15,974 nt of DNA from an uncultured Bacillota bacterium. GTDB taxonomy: Bacteria; Bacillota_I; Bacilli_A; RF39; UBA660. A model generated the notes under the pieces. The model was given only the letters and a program-made list of their open reading frames with translations. It ran no database searches and was not told the origin of the DNA. This document shows positions 1-6,708 of the stretch, in pieces (positions within the stretch are counted from its first letter, which is position 1; every line of letters begins with the position of its first letter). The position numbers were made by a program, and so were the translations under genes. The DNA lies in assembly GCA_946540075.1 (NCBI GenBank), contig CAMNHZ010000015.1:1-15974 (forward strand), in the 5' to 3' direction.

Positions 1-54
1 TTATGATACGTAAAATTCTCTAAAAAAAGAAATATATCTAAAGATTAAGATATT

Positions 55-76
55 AGGAACGAAAGTTCCTTTTTTT
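55..76 (+). terminator. Intrinsic terminator of an upstream gene
   Basis: A 6-bp stem AGGAAC/GTTCCT (55-60 with 65-70) closes a GAAA tetraloop and runs into a T tract ending at 76. It ends a transcript entering from the left edge and separates it from the hydrolase promoter. The first 54 bases show no recognisable gene. Confidence 0.8.
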
Positions 77-110
77 AGTAATATTATGAACATTATAGTT
101 TGAAAAATTG

Positions 111-119
111 TGGTATAAT
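111..119 (+). promoter_or_regulatory. Extended -10 promoter for the hydrolase operon
   Basis: TGGTATAAT is a perfect TGn-extended -10 box, 27 bases before the start codon at 146. No good -35 lies 17 bases upstream (positions 91-96 read CATTAT), which fits an extended -10 promoter. Confidence 0.65.
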
Positions 120-145
120 ATTTATTGAAAGTTAGGAGGAATATG

Positions 146-1135
146 ATGAAAGAAGAATTAAAATTAGTTCAGGAATGGGATAAAGTATTCCCTCAAAGCG
201 ATAAAGTTAATCATAAGAAAGTAACATTTAAAAATCATTTTGGAATTACATTAGTTGCTGATATGTATGAACCAAAAGATTATGAAGGTAAATTACCAGC
301 ACTTGCAGTTAGTGGACCTTATGGAGCAGTTAAAGAACAATCAAGTGGATTATACGCTCAAGAAATGGCAGAAAGAGGATTTTTAACAATAGCATTTGAT
401 CCATCATTCACTGGTGAATCAGGTGGAACTCCGAGATATATGACATCATCAGAAATAAATGTAGAGGATTTTCAATCAGCAGTAGATTATTTAACTACCT
501 TAGAAAATGTTGATAATGAAAAGATAGGAATAATAGGTATTTGCGGTTGGGGAGGAATGGCACTTCAAACTGCATGTATTGATACAAGAATAAAGGCAAC
601 TATATGCTCAACTATGTATAATATGTCTAGAGTTGCTTGTAAAGGATATTTTGATGAAAATGATAACGAAGAATCTAGATATAATGCAAGAGTTCAAATA
701 AATAATCAAAGGACAGAAGATATTAAAAATGGAGAGTATAAATTGGCAGGTGGAGTTATTGATCCAATGCCAGAAGATGCCCCACAATTTTTAAAAGACT
801 ATTATGCTTATTACAAAACACCAAGAGGATATCATTCAAGAAGTTTAAACTCTAATAATGGTTGGGCAATTCAAACAAATACTTCAGCAATGAATATAAG
901 ATTATTTGAATATTCAAATGAAATTAGAAACGCTGTAATGATAGTTCATGGAGAAAAAGCTCATTCTTGTTATATGGGTAAAGATGCATATGATGAAATG
1001 ATAAAAGATAGTAAATATAAAGATAACAAAGAATTATTAATTGTACCAAATGCATCTCATTGTGATTTATATGATCAAAAAGATATAATACCTTTTGATA
1101 AAATAGAAAAATTTTTAAAGGATAATTTGAAATAA
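146..1135 (+). CDS. Alpha/beta hydrolase, Cys-nucleophile (YcjY/dienelactone-hydrolase-like)
   Basis: A predicted cytoplasmic alpha/beta-hydrolase of 329 residues with no signal peptide. The nucleophile elbow reads GICGWGG with Cys133 where most hydrolases have Ser, as in dienelactone hydrolase-like enzymes. The candidate acid is Glu270 in HGEKAHS and the candidate base is His305 in NASHCDLYD. Gly/Pro-rich loops at about 56-60 and 90-96 (GESGGTP) are typical of the COG1073-like group. The substrate cannot be read from sequence. An AGGAGG Shine-Dalgarno site (134-139) lies 6 bases before ATG 146 and only 3 before the in-frame ATG 143, so 146 is preferred. A longer TTG start at 125 would lie upstream of this site and is unlikely. 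Its stop overlaps the next gene's ATG by one base (TAATG), so the two are translationally coupled. Confidence 0.85.
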   Translation: MKEELKLVQEWDKVFPQSDKVNHKKVTFKNHFGITLVADMYEPKDYEGKLPALAVSGPYGAVKEQSSGLYAQEMAERGFLTIAFDPSFTGESGGTPRYMTSSEINVEDFQSAVDYLTTLENVDNEKIGIIGICGWGGMALQTACIDTRIKATICSTMYNMSRVACKGYFDENDNEESRYNARVQINNQRTEDIKNGEYKLAGGVIDPMPEDAPQFLKDYYAYYKTPRGYHSRSLNSNNGWAIQTNTSAMNIRLFEYSNEIRNAVMIVHGEKAHSCYMGKDAYDEMIKDSKYKDNKELLIVPNASHCDLYDQKDIIPFDKIEKFLKDNLK

Positions 1136-1620
1136 TGAAAAAGATAGTATATGGTTTATTAATAATTATTTGTTTATTTATTGTAGTTGGTTGTAATCAA
1201 AAAAATAATGAAACTAATACTCAAGATACTCAAACTAGCCAACAAGAAAACAATAATTATGAATTAAACAATTCGAACGAGGTGATTAAGTCTGTGAAAG
1301 CAATCATTAACGGCAAAGAATATAAGATTGATTTAGAAGATAATGAAACTGCTAATAGTTTTGTTGGTTTATTACCTCAAGAATTAAATATGAGGGAATT
1401 AAACGGTAATGAAAAATATATTTATTTAGATACAACATTGCCTACAAATTCATCTAATCCAAAAAGAATTAATGTTGGAGATGTTATGCTATATGGAGAT
1501 AATTGTTTGGTAATATTCTACAAATCATTTGATACATCATATAGTTATACAAAAATAGGTCATATAGATAATTTACCAAATTTAGGTAATGATAGTATAT
1601 CAGTAAAGTTCGAAAAATAA
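1135..1620 (+). CDS. Cyclophilin-like-fold lipoprotein
   Basis: A 161-residue secreted lipoprotein. Residues 4-19 form a hydrophobic signal sequence ending in a lipobox (VVGC, Cys20). A low-complexity Asn/Gln/Thr linker (about 21-50) precedes a domain matching the bacterial cyclophilin-like fold: an ING strand, LPQELNM, ELNGNEKY, a GDVMLYGDN turn, and FYKSF plus YSYTKIG near the end. These are hallmarks of the Cyclophil_like family (Pfam PF18050, from memory), often found beside reductases and alpha/beta hydrolases. Classical cyclophilin isomerase activity is not established for the family. It starts at the ATG overlapping the hydrolase stop codon. The pair probably acts on one unknown substrate, the hydrolase inside and this protein outside the membrane; that link is inferred from neighbourhood only. 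Confidence 0.85.
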   Translation: MKKIVYGLLIIICLFIVVGCNQKNNETNTQDTQTSQQENNNYELNNSNEVIKSVKAIINGKEYKIDLEDNETANSFVGLLPQELNMRELNGNEKYIYLDTTLPTNSSNPKRINVGDVMLYGDNCLVIFYKSFDTSYSYTKIGHIDNLPNLGNDSISVKFEK

Positions 1621-1810
1621 ATAATCGGAAGATTAAGATTTAAAGGTAGGATAGATCATACTATTTTTCTTGTCCAACTTCGGAATGGCTCTGGTAAAAA
1701 ACATAGGCAATGTTGCGGTAAACAACTTATTTCAAAGTGCAAAAATTGCACTTTGAAATGGTAAATTATAATAAAATGTTATATAATATATATAATTGCG
1801 GAGGTACTTT
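1621..1810. other. Intergenic spacer with a GC-richer patch and a weak hairpin
   Basis: No convincing intact gene is present. A weak stem AGGATAG/CTATTTT (1648-1654 with 1661-1667, two G-T pairs) followed by Ts could be a poor terminator for the lipoprotein operon. From about 1670 to 1740 the base composition is clearly less AT-rich than the flanks. Open stretches occur in several frames there, including 44 codons in frame after the lipoprotein stop and a minus-strand stretch, and I cannot decide between them. It is most simply a remnant of foreign DNA or of a decayed gene. Confidence 0.5.
1729..1759. repeat. Perfect 14-bp inverted repeat with 3-base loop
   Basis: ATTTCAAAGTGCAA (1729-1742) and its exact complement TTGCACTTTGAAAT (1746-1759) flank AAA. 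No T tract follows (GGTAAATTA), so it is not a standard intrinsic terminator. It lies just upstream of the Fic-like gene fragment and could be a mobile-element end, an operator, or an RNA hairpin. Confidence 0.85.
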
Positions 1811-1920
1811 ATGAATAATGAATGGAATCTAGAATTATTTGAATATATTAAACAAGGAGAATCTGCAAAAAAAGAAAAAGCTAAGAATTAGGAAACAGCA
1901 ATTGGATTACAAGATATCTT
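1811..1920 (+). pseudogene. 5' fragment of a Fic-family gene, nonsense-mutated
   Basis: A strong Shine-Dalgarno site (GGAGG 1800-1804) lies 6 bases before ATG 1811. The frame encodes 26 residues beginning MNNEWNLELFEYIKQGE, reaches TAG at 1889-1891, and continues in the same frame as ETAIGLQDI. The combination WNLELxEYIxQGE ... EKxxxW-xTAIGLQ resembles, from memory, the N-terminal antitoxin-like (VbhA-type) region of Firmicutes Fic proteins, where the TAG position is normally Trp. A single TGG to TAG change would explain it. Similarity ends at about 1920, long before the catalytic HPFx(D/E)GN(G/K)R motif, so the gene is truncated as well as stopped. An alternative is a functional 26-residue peptide. 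Confidence 0.55.
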
Positions 1921-1977
1921 AAATGTCCTAAATGTGGTAAAAGATCTATGTCTAAAAAAGTTTTGAGTAAAGGTTAA
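1900..1977 (+). pseudogene. Zinc-ribbon C-terminal fragment
   Basis: In a different frame from the Fic-like fragment, the sequence reads NWITRYLKCPKCGKRSMSK and then VLSKG before TAA at 1975-1977. CPKCG is a zinc-knuckle pair. Such CxxCGKxS...KK tails occur at the C-terminus of small membrane or zinc-ribbon proteins. No start codon with a ribosome site precedes it, and the frame opens only at 1885. It looks like the 3' end of another gene joined by deletion to the Fic-like start. Confidence 0.35.
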
Positions 1978-1997
1978 AAAATTCTTAGATTAATTTA

Positions 1998-2026
1998 TTG
2001 TTAAATATTATTAAATGTGATAGAAT
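1998..2026 (+). promoter_or_regulatory. Promoter of the double-thioredoxin operon
   Basis: TTGTTA (1998-2003), a 17-base spacer, and TAGAAT (2021-2026) preceded by TGA (extended -10). The start codon lies at 2051 with AGGAG at 2041-2045. Confidence 0.7.
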
Positions 2027-2050
2027 TAAAAATGGAAAGCAGGAGATTTT

Positions 2051-2860
2051 ATGAGTCAAACTAAAAAATTAATAATAATATTAGCTGTCATTGCAGCATT
2101 TGTAGGTCTTGGTCTTTTTCTAGGGTTAAGCGCTGGTCAAACTAAACAAAAATATATGGATGAATATACTAGTGCAATAAAAGCAAAAGGACGCCATGTA
2201 ATTTATATTGGTAGAAGTGGTTGTAGTTATTGTCAACAATTTAGTCCTATTCTAAATGAAATAACTAAGGAATATAATGTAAAGTATACTTATGTTAATA
2301 CTGATAACATTAGTGATGAAGGTTTAGAAAAAATACTAAAAATGTTGAATATAAATAGTGATAATTTTGGAACACCATATATGGTAGTTGTAAAAGATGG
2401 AAAACCAGTTGCAGAACAATCAGGATTTGTAGAAAGAGATGTATTATTCTCATTCTTACAAAATAATGGAATGATTGATAAAGATGAAAAATTGGTTTCT
2501 GAATATGCTAATTTAACCAATATTAGTTATAGTGATTATGAAAAAATCTTAGAAAGTAAAAAGCGTTCTGTTGTTGTTATAGGACAAACAGGATGTACAT
2601 ATTGTAATCAAACTAAGCCTATTATTAATGAAATAGCTAAAGAATATAATATAACAATAAATTATCTTAATTTGACTGAATTATCACAAGATGATAATAA
2701 AGCATTGTTTAGTTCTTTAAGTTATTTAAAAGATTTAGAGAATTTTGGAACACCACTTACTCTTGTAATTGAAGATAAAGAAGTAGTAGAAGCATTAGAA
2801 GGTTACAAAGAGAAGAGTGAATTTGTAAAATTCTTAAAGAAAGTTAATGTAATAGGGTGA
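2051..2860 (+). CDS. Membrane-anchored tandem thioredoxin-fold protein
   Basis: A 269-residue protein with one N-terminal membrane segment (about 7-28) and two thioredoxin-like domains predicted to face outside. Domain 1 (about 40-142) has the redox motif CSYC at Cys58/Cys61 and the cis-proline loop GTP at 107-109. Domain 2 (about 155-266) has CTYC at Cys182/Cys185 and GTP at 233-235. Both resemble the bacteriocin transport accessory/thioredoxin-like group of Gram-positive bacteria. The likely role is a thiol-disulfide oxidoreductase of exported proteins; oxidase versus reductase cannot be told from sequence. The two domains share a short overall pattern (GC[ST]YC...P I[LI]NEI.KEYN), suggesting internal duplication. 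AGGAG lies 5 bases before ATG 2051. The PH-domain gene follows after 4 bases. Confidence 0.88.
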   Translation: MSQTKKLIIILAVIAAFVGLGLFLGLSAGQTKQKYMDEYTSAIKAKGRHVIYIGRSGCSYCQQFSPILNEITKEYNVKYTYVNTDNISDEGLEKILKMLNINSDNFGTPYMVVVKDGKPVAEQSGFVERDVLFSFLQNNGMIDKDEKLVSEYANLTNISYSDYEKILESKKRSVVVIGQTGCTYCNQTKPIINEIAKEYNITINYLNLTELSQDDNKALFSSLSYLKDLENFGTPLTLVIEDKEVVEALEGYKEKSEFVKFLKKVNVIG

Positions 2861-2864
2861 TATA

Positions 2865-3311
2865 ATGGAAAAACACGTTTATGATGAAGTGATGAAATTC
2901 AAAAGGAAATATCCATTAACTATTGCTTGGAGATTAAAAAAACACGCAAAAGTTCTTGAAAAACACTTAAATCCTGGTGAGGAAATCGTATATGCATTTG
3001 CAGGACAAAAGAATGATAATCCATTAGATATAATCACTACATATATAATATTAGTTACAAACAAACGAATATTATTAGGAGAGGATAGACTTGTATTTGG
3101 TTATTTTCTAACTTCAATAACGCCTGATTTATTTAATGATTTAGAAGTATCAAGTGGTATTATTTGGGGTAAAATATATATAGATACAGTTAAAGAATTA
3201 GTAGTAATTTCTAATTTAGATAAGAAAAGTTTACCAGAAATTGAAACAAGCATAAGTGAATATATGATGCAAAAAAAACGTCATATGAAACAAGGAGAAA
3301 CTAATGTTTAG
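2865..3311 (+). CDS. Bacterial PH-domain protein (YokE-like)
   Basis: A 148-residue protein without signal peptide or membrane segment. After a basic N-terminal helical stretch, GEEIVYAFAGQ, then a strand set ending TYIILVTNKRILLGE, and later GKIYIDTVKELVVIS, match the bacterial PH fold (YokE/bPH-type), in which 'LVTNKRILL' is a recurrent strand. Such domains scaffold protein or membrane contacts, and no catalytic residues are expected. It starts 4 bases after the thioredoxin stop, and AGGGTGA of that stop region serves as its ribosome site, so the two genes are one operon. A transcription-unit break follows, with a new promoter at 3324. Confidence 0.75.
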   Translation: MEKHVYDEVMKFKRKYPLTIAWRLKKHAKVLEKHLNPGEEIVYAFAGQKNDNPLDIITTYIILVTNKRILLGEDRLVFGYFLTSITPDLFNDLEVSSGIIWGKIYIDTVKELVVISNLDKKSLPEIETSISEYMMQKKRHMKQGETNV

Positions 3312-3323
3312 TTTCTTTTTCTA

Positions 3324-3352
3324 TTGTAAAAGTTAAAATTATTTTATATAAT
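3324..3352 (+). promoter_or_regulatory. Promoter of the unknown membrane protein
   Basis: TTGTAA (3324-3329), a 17-base spacer, and TATAAT (3347-3352): near-consensus sigma-A type. The start codon lies at 3383. Confidence 0.75.
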
Positions 3353-3382
3353 AAAAATATAAAATCAAGAGGGTTGATAATA

Positions 3383-4651
3383 ATGAAACGTATATTTACA
3401 ATGTTGTTATTTATGTTTTCTGTTTATATATTTATCCAATTAACATTTAATTTTTTTAATACTGGATATGAAATGACATATATAGTAGGTGTAAATGATA
3501 AATTAAGTGCGAAAGTAAAAGAAAAAAATATTAAACGAATAAAAAATGAAACTAATAACTATATATTTGATATTGATATAGATGGTACTAAGTTTGTTAT
3601 AGAGACTTTTAATAATTATGGTTTTTCTAAGGAATTAATAAGATCAATTGATTACTATAACGGAAAGTATAAATGTATTTATCCACATTTTAGAGATAAT
3701 GAACAAGTAACAGATGTGCTTTGTGATGATAATGGAATAACTAAGAATTATCGTATGTTGTCTGGATATGATGAAAACTTAGATTCATTTGTTAAATCTT
3801 TAAAAGGTTATGATGAGAATAAATTTACAGACAATCAAAAAGATGATTATAATTTTAAGAATATAACAGTTTATAAAAGTAATTTGGCTAGAAATCATTA
3901 TCTTGCCATAAATGATTATAATGGAATATATATATTATCAAGAAAGGTTATTTCTAAGGTTAATCATATGAAATTATTTTCAAATGATGAATATACAAAG
4001 AAATTAACTACAATAGTTTCAAAGTATTATGTTTCAGCTGATTACGATAGTAAGTATGATTTTAATCGTTTTGTTGTGGTTGATATTGAAAAGAATAAAC
4101 TTGATTATATTAATATGACTACAAGAATATCTTTTAATTCATATATACAAGGTGTAGTTGGAGACTCTTTATATATATATGATAAGAGTAATAAGGCTCA
4201 GTATCAATTAGATATTAAACATAAGAGACTTATAACGTTAGGAAAGTCAGATGCTAAAATAATTAGCTATAATAATGGTAAATGGGAAGATATAAATGCA
4301 TATGAAGCAGCTTCAGATGAAGTTAAATTTAAGTATTATGAAGAATCATCTGATGATACATATCAGAGAATAATTAAAAATGGTAATAAACTATCAGGAT
4401 TCTATTATTACGTAAAAAGAAATGGAAATTTATATGATGTATATCGTGCTCCAATAGGATATAAGGATAAACTTACTTATATATTTAAAACTGATGATCC
4501 AAACAGTTTGAAGTTTGTTGGTGAATATGTTTATTATAATTATAATAATGCTGTAAGATATTATAGTGATATAACCGGAAATAAAACGGTGTATGAAAAT
4601 ACAGAATATCAGTTTAATAAGACATTAACTTATTATATTCATGAGAGTTAA
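3383..4651 (+). CDS. Hypothetical membrane-anchored extracellular protein
   Basis: A 422-residue protein I do not recognise. A single N-terminal hydrophobic segment (about 4-24) with positive residues before it predicts an N-in anchor or uncleaved signal, leaving about 395 residues outside. The exterior is Tyr-, Asn- and Lys-rich and alternates short strand-like runs (for example DSLYIYDK, GFYYYVKR, KFVGEYVYYN), giving the impression of a beta-propeller or other repeated beta-sheet fold. Phrases such as NGKYKCIYP and GNLYDVYRA recall surface beta-propeller repeats, but I cannot assign blades. AAGAGGG (3367-3373) lies 9 bases before ATG 3383; an in-frame TTG at 3374 directly abuts that site and is rejected. 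The gene has its own promoter and a terminator overlapping its stop, so it is probably monocistronic. Confidence 0.75.
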   Translation: MKRIFTMLLFMFSVYIFIQLTFNFFNTGYEMTYIVGVNDKLSAKVKEKNIKRIKNETNNYIFDIDIDGTKFVIETFNNYGFSKELIRSIDYYNGKYKCIYPHFRDNEQVTDVLCDDNGITKNYRMLSGYDENLDSFVKSLKGYDENKFTDNQKDDYNFKNITVYKSNLARNHYLAINDYNGIYILSRKVISKVNHMKLFSNDEYTKKLTTIVSKYYVSADYDSKYDFNRFVVVDIEKNKLDYINMTTRISFNSYIQGVVGDSLYIYDKSNKAQYQLDIKHKRLITLGKSDAKIISYNNGKWEDINAYEAASDEVKFKYYEESSDDTYQRIIKNGNKLSGFYYYVKRNGNLYDVYRAPIGYKDKLTYIFKTDDPNSLKFVGEYVYYNYNNAVRYYSDITGNKTVYENTEYQFNKTLTYYIHES

Positions 4652-4666
4652 AACTCTCTTTTTTTT
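4643..4666 (+). terminator. Intrinsic terminator overlapping a stop codon
   Basis: GAGAGT (4643-4648) pairs with ACTCTC (4653-4658) across TAAA, followed by eight Ts (4659-4666). The loop contains the TAA stop of the preceding gene. Confidence 0.88.
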
Positions 4667-4695
4667 GTTTCTAAAAATCAAAATATACATATAAT
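4665..4695 (+). promoter_or_regulatory. Possible promoter of the LysM gene
   Basis: TATAAT at 4690-4695 is perfect. The only -35 candidate, TTGTTT at 4665-4670, is 19 bases upstream and overlaps the previous terminator's T tract, so the -35 is weak. Confidence 0.45.
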
Positions 4696-4711
4696 ATTAT
4701 GGGGTGAAAGC

Positions 4712-5173
4712 ATGTACAAAATATATGATATACGTGATGGTGATAGTTTAAATTCAATCGCAAATATATTTGATACAGATGTTGATACATTAAATGATAT
4801 TAATGGATTTGATTCAAATTATAAGTTTGAAAATACTAACCAAATGATAGTCCCATTAAATTCAGATGATATGTTTGGAATTTATAAGGTAAAAGATGGC
4901 GACACTATATATAATATAGCTAATGAGTTAGGAATTAATTATAAGGATTTGTTAGGTATCAATGGGATTAAAGAAGATGATTATATATATGAAGATGAAC
5001 AGATAATAATACCACTAGAAAATACTAAATTTATCATTACTGAAAGCGGTGATACATTAGAAAGTGTTGCCCAGAAATTATCTACTAATATGGATAATAT
5101 AATTGATAGTAATGATGAAATTTATATTGAAAAAGATCAGCTTATTGCTGTAAAAAAAGATGATATTAATTAA
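4712..5173 (+). CDS. Triple-LysM protein without signal peptide
   Basis: A 153-residue protein built almost entirely of three LysM repeats: about 5-48 (RDGDSLNSIANIF ... QMIVP), 58-101 (KDGDTIYNIANEL ... QIIIP) and 107-147 (ESGDTLESVAQKL ... QLIAV). LysM modules usually bind N-acetylglucosamine-containing peptidoglycan. There is no signal peptide, membrane segment or catalytic domain, which is unusual outside spore-coat proteins. The protein may therefore be cytoplasmic, be exported by another route, or use LysM for a different contact. It is also strikingly acidic and Asn/Asp-rich. GGGGTG (4701-4706) lies 5 bases before ATG 4712. The gene has its own -10 box and a terminator overlapping its stop. 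Confidence 0.85.
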   Translation: MYKIYDIRDGDSLNSIANIFDTDVDTLNDINGFDSNYKFENTNQMIVPLNSDDMFGIYKVKDGDTIYNIANELGINYKDLLGINGIKEDDYIYEDEQIIIPLENTKFIITESGDTLESVAQKLSTNMDNIIDSNDEIYIEKDQLIAVKKDDIN

Positions 5174-5188
5174 AACATCTTTTTTTTT
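5152..5188 (+). terminator. Intrinsic terminator overlapping the LysM stop
   Basis: An A-rich arm ending GATG (5152-5162) pairs over 11 bases with CATC plus Ts (5176-5186) and runs into the T tract to 5188. The 13-base loop contains the TAA stop. The A/T pairs would let it act weakly in reverse too. Confidence 0.75.
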
Positions 5189-5202
5189 CTTTTTATATGT
5201 TA

Positions 5203-5208
5203 TATAAT
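5203..5208 (+). promoter_or_regulatory. -10 box for the thioredoxin lipoprotein operon
   Basis: A perfect TATAAT, 22 bases before ATG 5230. The -35 position falls in the preceding terminator's T tract (TTTTTT), so only the -10 is supported. Confidence 0.45.
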
Positions 5209-5229
5209 AATTAGGGAAAAGAGGTAACA

Positions 5230-5658
5230 ATGAAGAATTTAAAAATAATTACAATTGCTGTTGTTTGTTTTTTGATGACAGGTTGTTTTGGAAGACTTAC
5301 AACATATAAAGAAATAAACTATAATAAATTTAATAAGATGGTTGACAACAAAGAAACATTTGTTTTGTTAATTGGTTCAAGTACATGTAGTCACTGTCTT
5401 GAGTATAAACCAACACTTGAAAGAATTATTAAAAGGTATCAAGTTAAAGTATACTATATTGATATTTCTAAACTATCAGATAATGATAACGATTCATTAG
5501 GTAATAAGATAAGCTTTACAGGTACTCCAACTGTTGTCTTCTTTAAGAATGGAGTCGAAGGAGATGGCAAAACAAGTCCTGAGTATACTAGAATAGTTGG
5601 TAATAAAAATTATGATTATTCAGTTAAAAAGTTCAAAAGTAATGGATTTATAAAGTAG
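5230..5658 (+). CDS. Thioredoxin-fold lipoprotein
   Basis: A 142-residue lipoprotein: hydrophobic signal at 5-18 with lipobox MTGC (Cys19), then one thioredoxin-like domain. The active-site motif is CSHC at Cys53/Cys56, preceded by the strand TFVLLIGSS, and the cis-proline loop is FTGTP at 96-100 followed by TVVFFKNG. A His between the cysteines recalls oxidising DsbA-type motifs (CPHC), but the Pro is missing, so the direction of the reaction is uncertain. It is expected to act on exported proteins at the outer face of the membrane. AGAGG (5220-5224) lies 5 bases before ATG 5230. The AAA ATPase follows after 9 bases, with its ribosome site overlapping this gene's TAG. Confidence 0.88.
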   Translation: MKNLKIITIAVVCFLMTGCFGRLTTYKEINYNKFNKMVDNKETFVLLIGSSTCSHCLEYKPTLERIIKRYQVKVYYIDISKLSDNDNDSLGNKISFTGTPTVVFFKNGVEGDGKTSPEYTRIVGNKNYDYSVKKFKSNGFIK

Positions 5659-5667
5659 GTGAAAATA

Positions 5668-6708
5668 ATGAATAATGAAAATAATAATTCGATTTCAGTA
5701 AATCCTGTGAAACCAATTGAGGTAGATAAAGAGGAAAATGTATTATCTGAAAAAAAACAATCTGTTAATTTTAGTGTTTTAGCTAATTATGGAGAAGATT
5801 TAACTGCTAAAGAATATGTAACTAATCCAGCTATAGCTAGAGATGACGAAATAAAAAGATTAATGATTGTATTACTTACACCAGAAAAGTCTGGATTATT
5901 AGTAGGTAAACCTGGTATAGGTAAAACAGCTATTGTTGAAGGATTGTCATATTTGATTAAAAATAATCAAGTTCCAGAGGCTTTAAAAGGATATCGCGTT
6001 ATAAAGTTTAATTCAACATCATTAGTAGGTAGAATAGTTGTTGATGGAAAAGATGAATTAATAATGAATCTTTTAGTTCAAGAATTAAAACATACGTCTA
6101 AGACTATTGTGTTTATTGATGAGATTCATACTCTAATTGGTGGAGGAGAATCTATGGACTTAGCTAATATGTTAAAGGCAGGCTTAGATCGTGGAGATAT
6201 CAAAGCTATTGGGGCAACTACAACAGTTGAGTATAATACATATGTAATTAGAGATAGAGCCTTTTTACGTAGATTTGAAAAAATTGAAGTATTAGAACCT
6301 GATGAACCTACTACTGTTAAGATTTTGATGGGTACAATACCTAAAATAGCTAAGCAAACAGGTGTTACATTTAAATATAATGAATATGTTACTGAGCTAC
6401 TTGTAAAGGCTATAGTAAGTGCAACATCAGAGTTTAAAAGAGTATATGGATTATCTGCCATGTATCCAGACGTTGCTTTTTCAGTACTAACTCAAGCGTT
6501 CTCGCACGCACTATATCATAACAAAAAACAAGTAGATATAGAAGATGTTTATAATGCTATTAAAATTAGTAAGAGAATATATCCTGACAGTATAGTTAAG
6601 GAATTAACAAAGTTCCGTCAAGATTTTAAAAAATTATGTGAAGAAGAAGGTATTGTATTACCAGTTGTAACAATAGAAGATGTAGAAGATAAAGAGATTG
6701 ACCTATAG
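5668..6708 (+). CDS. Solo Clp-type (ClpA/B D1-like) AAA ATPase
   Basis: A cytoplasmic 346-residue AAA ATPase resembling only the first ATPase ring of ClpA/B/C. Walker A is GKPGIGKT (80-87), Walker B is TIVFIDE (146-152), the sensor-1 region is AIGATT (180-185), and the arginine finger pair lies in FLRRF (Arg201/Arg202). The small alpha-helical domain follows (YPDVAFSVLTQAF region). The Clp N-domain, the M-domain coiled coil and the second ATPase ring are all absent, and I see no ClpP-docking loop. The 35-residue N-terminal tail is Asn/Glu/Lys-rich and looks disordered. It may remodel an unknown partner. AGGTGA (5657-5662) lies 5 bases before ATG 5668; the in-frame GTG at 5659 falls inside that site and is rejected. 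It is co-transcribed with the upstream thioredoxin lipoprotein. Confidence 0.85.
   Translation: MNNENNNSISVNPVKPIEVDKEENVLSEKKQSVNFSVLANYGEDLTAKEYVTNPAIARDDEIKRLMIVLLTPEKSGLLVGKPGIGKTAIVEGLSYLIKNNQVPEALKGYRVIKFNSTSLVGRIVVDGKDELIMNLLVQELKHTSKTIVFIDEIHTLIGGGESMDLANMLKAGLDRGDIKAIGATTTVEYNTYVIRDRAFLRRFEKIEVLEPDEPTTVKILMGTIPKIAKQTGVTFKYNEYVTELLVKAIVSATSEFKRVYGLSAMYPDVAFSVLTQAFSHALYHNKKQVDIEDVYNAIKISKRIYPDSIVKELTKFRQDFKKLCEEEGIVLPVVTIEDVEDKEIDL

Noticed and set aside
1..54. Coding sequence at the left edge
   Set aside because: Stops occur in the frames examined and no motif is visible. Only the terminator at 55-76 is supported.
1648..1668. Possible terminator after the cyclophilin-like lipoprotein
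   Set aside because: The stem depends on two G-T pairs and few G-C pairs. Mentioned in the spacer entry but not called as a terminator.
2290..2520. Minus-strand open frame inside the double-thioredoxin gene
   Set aside because: Antisense to a clear coding region with both CxxC domains, and without a promoter or ribosome site.
6126..6461. 111-codon minus-strand frame inside the AAA ATPase gene
   Set aside because: Fully antisense to conserved AAA motifs, with no initiation signals.
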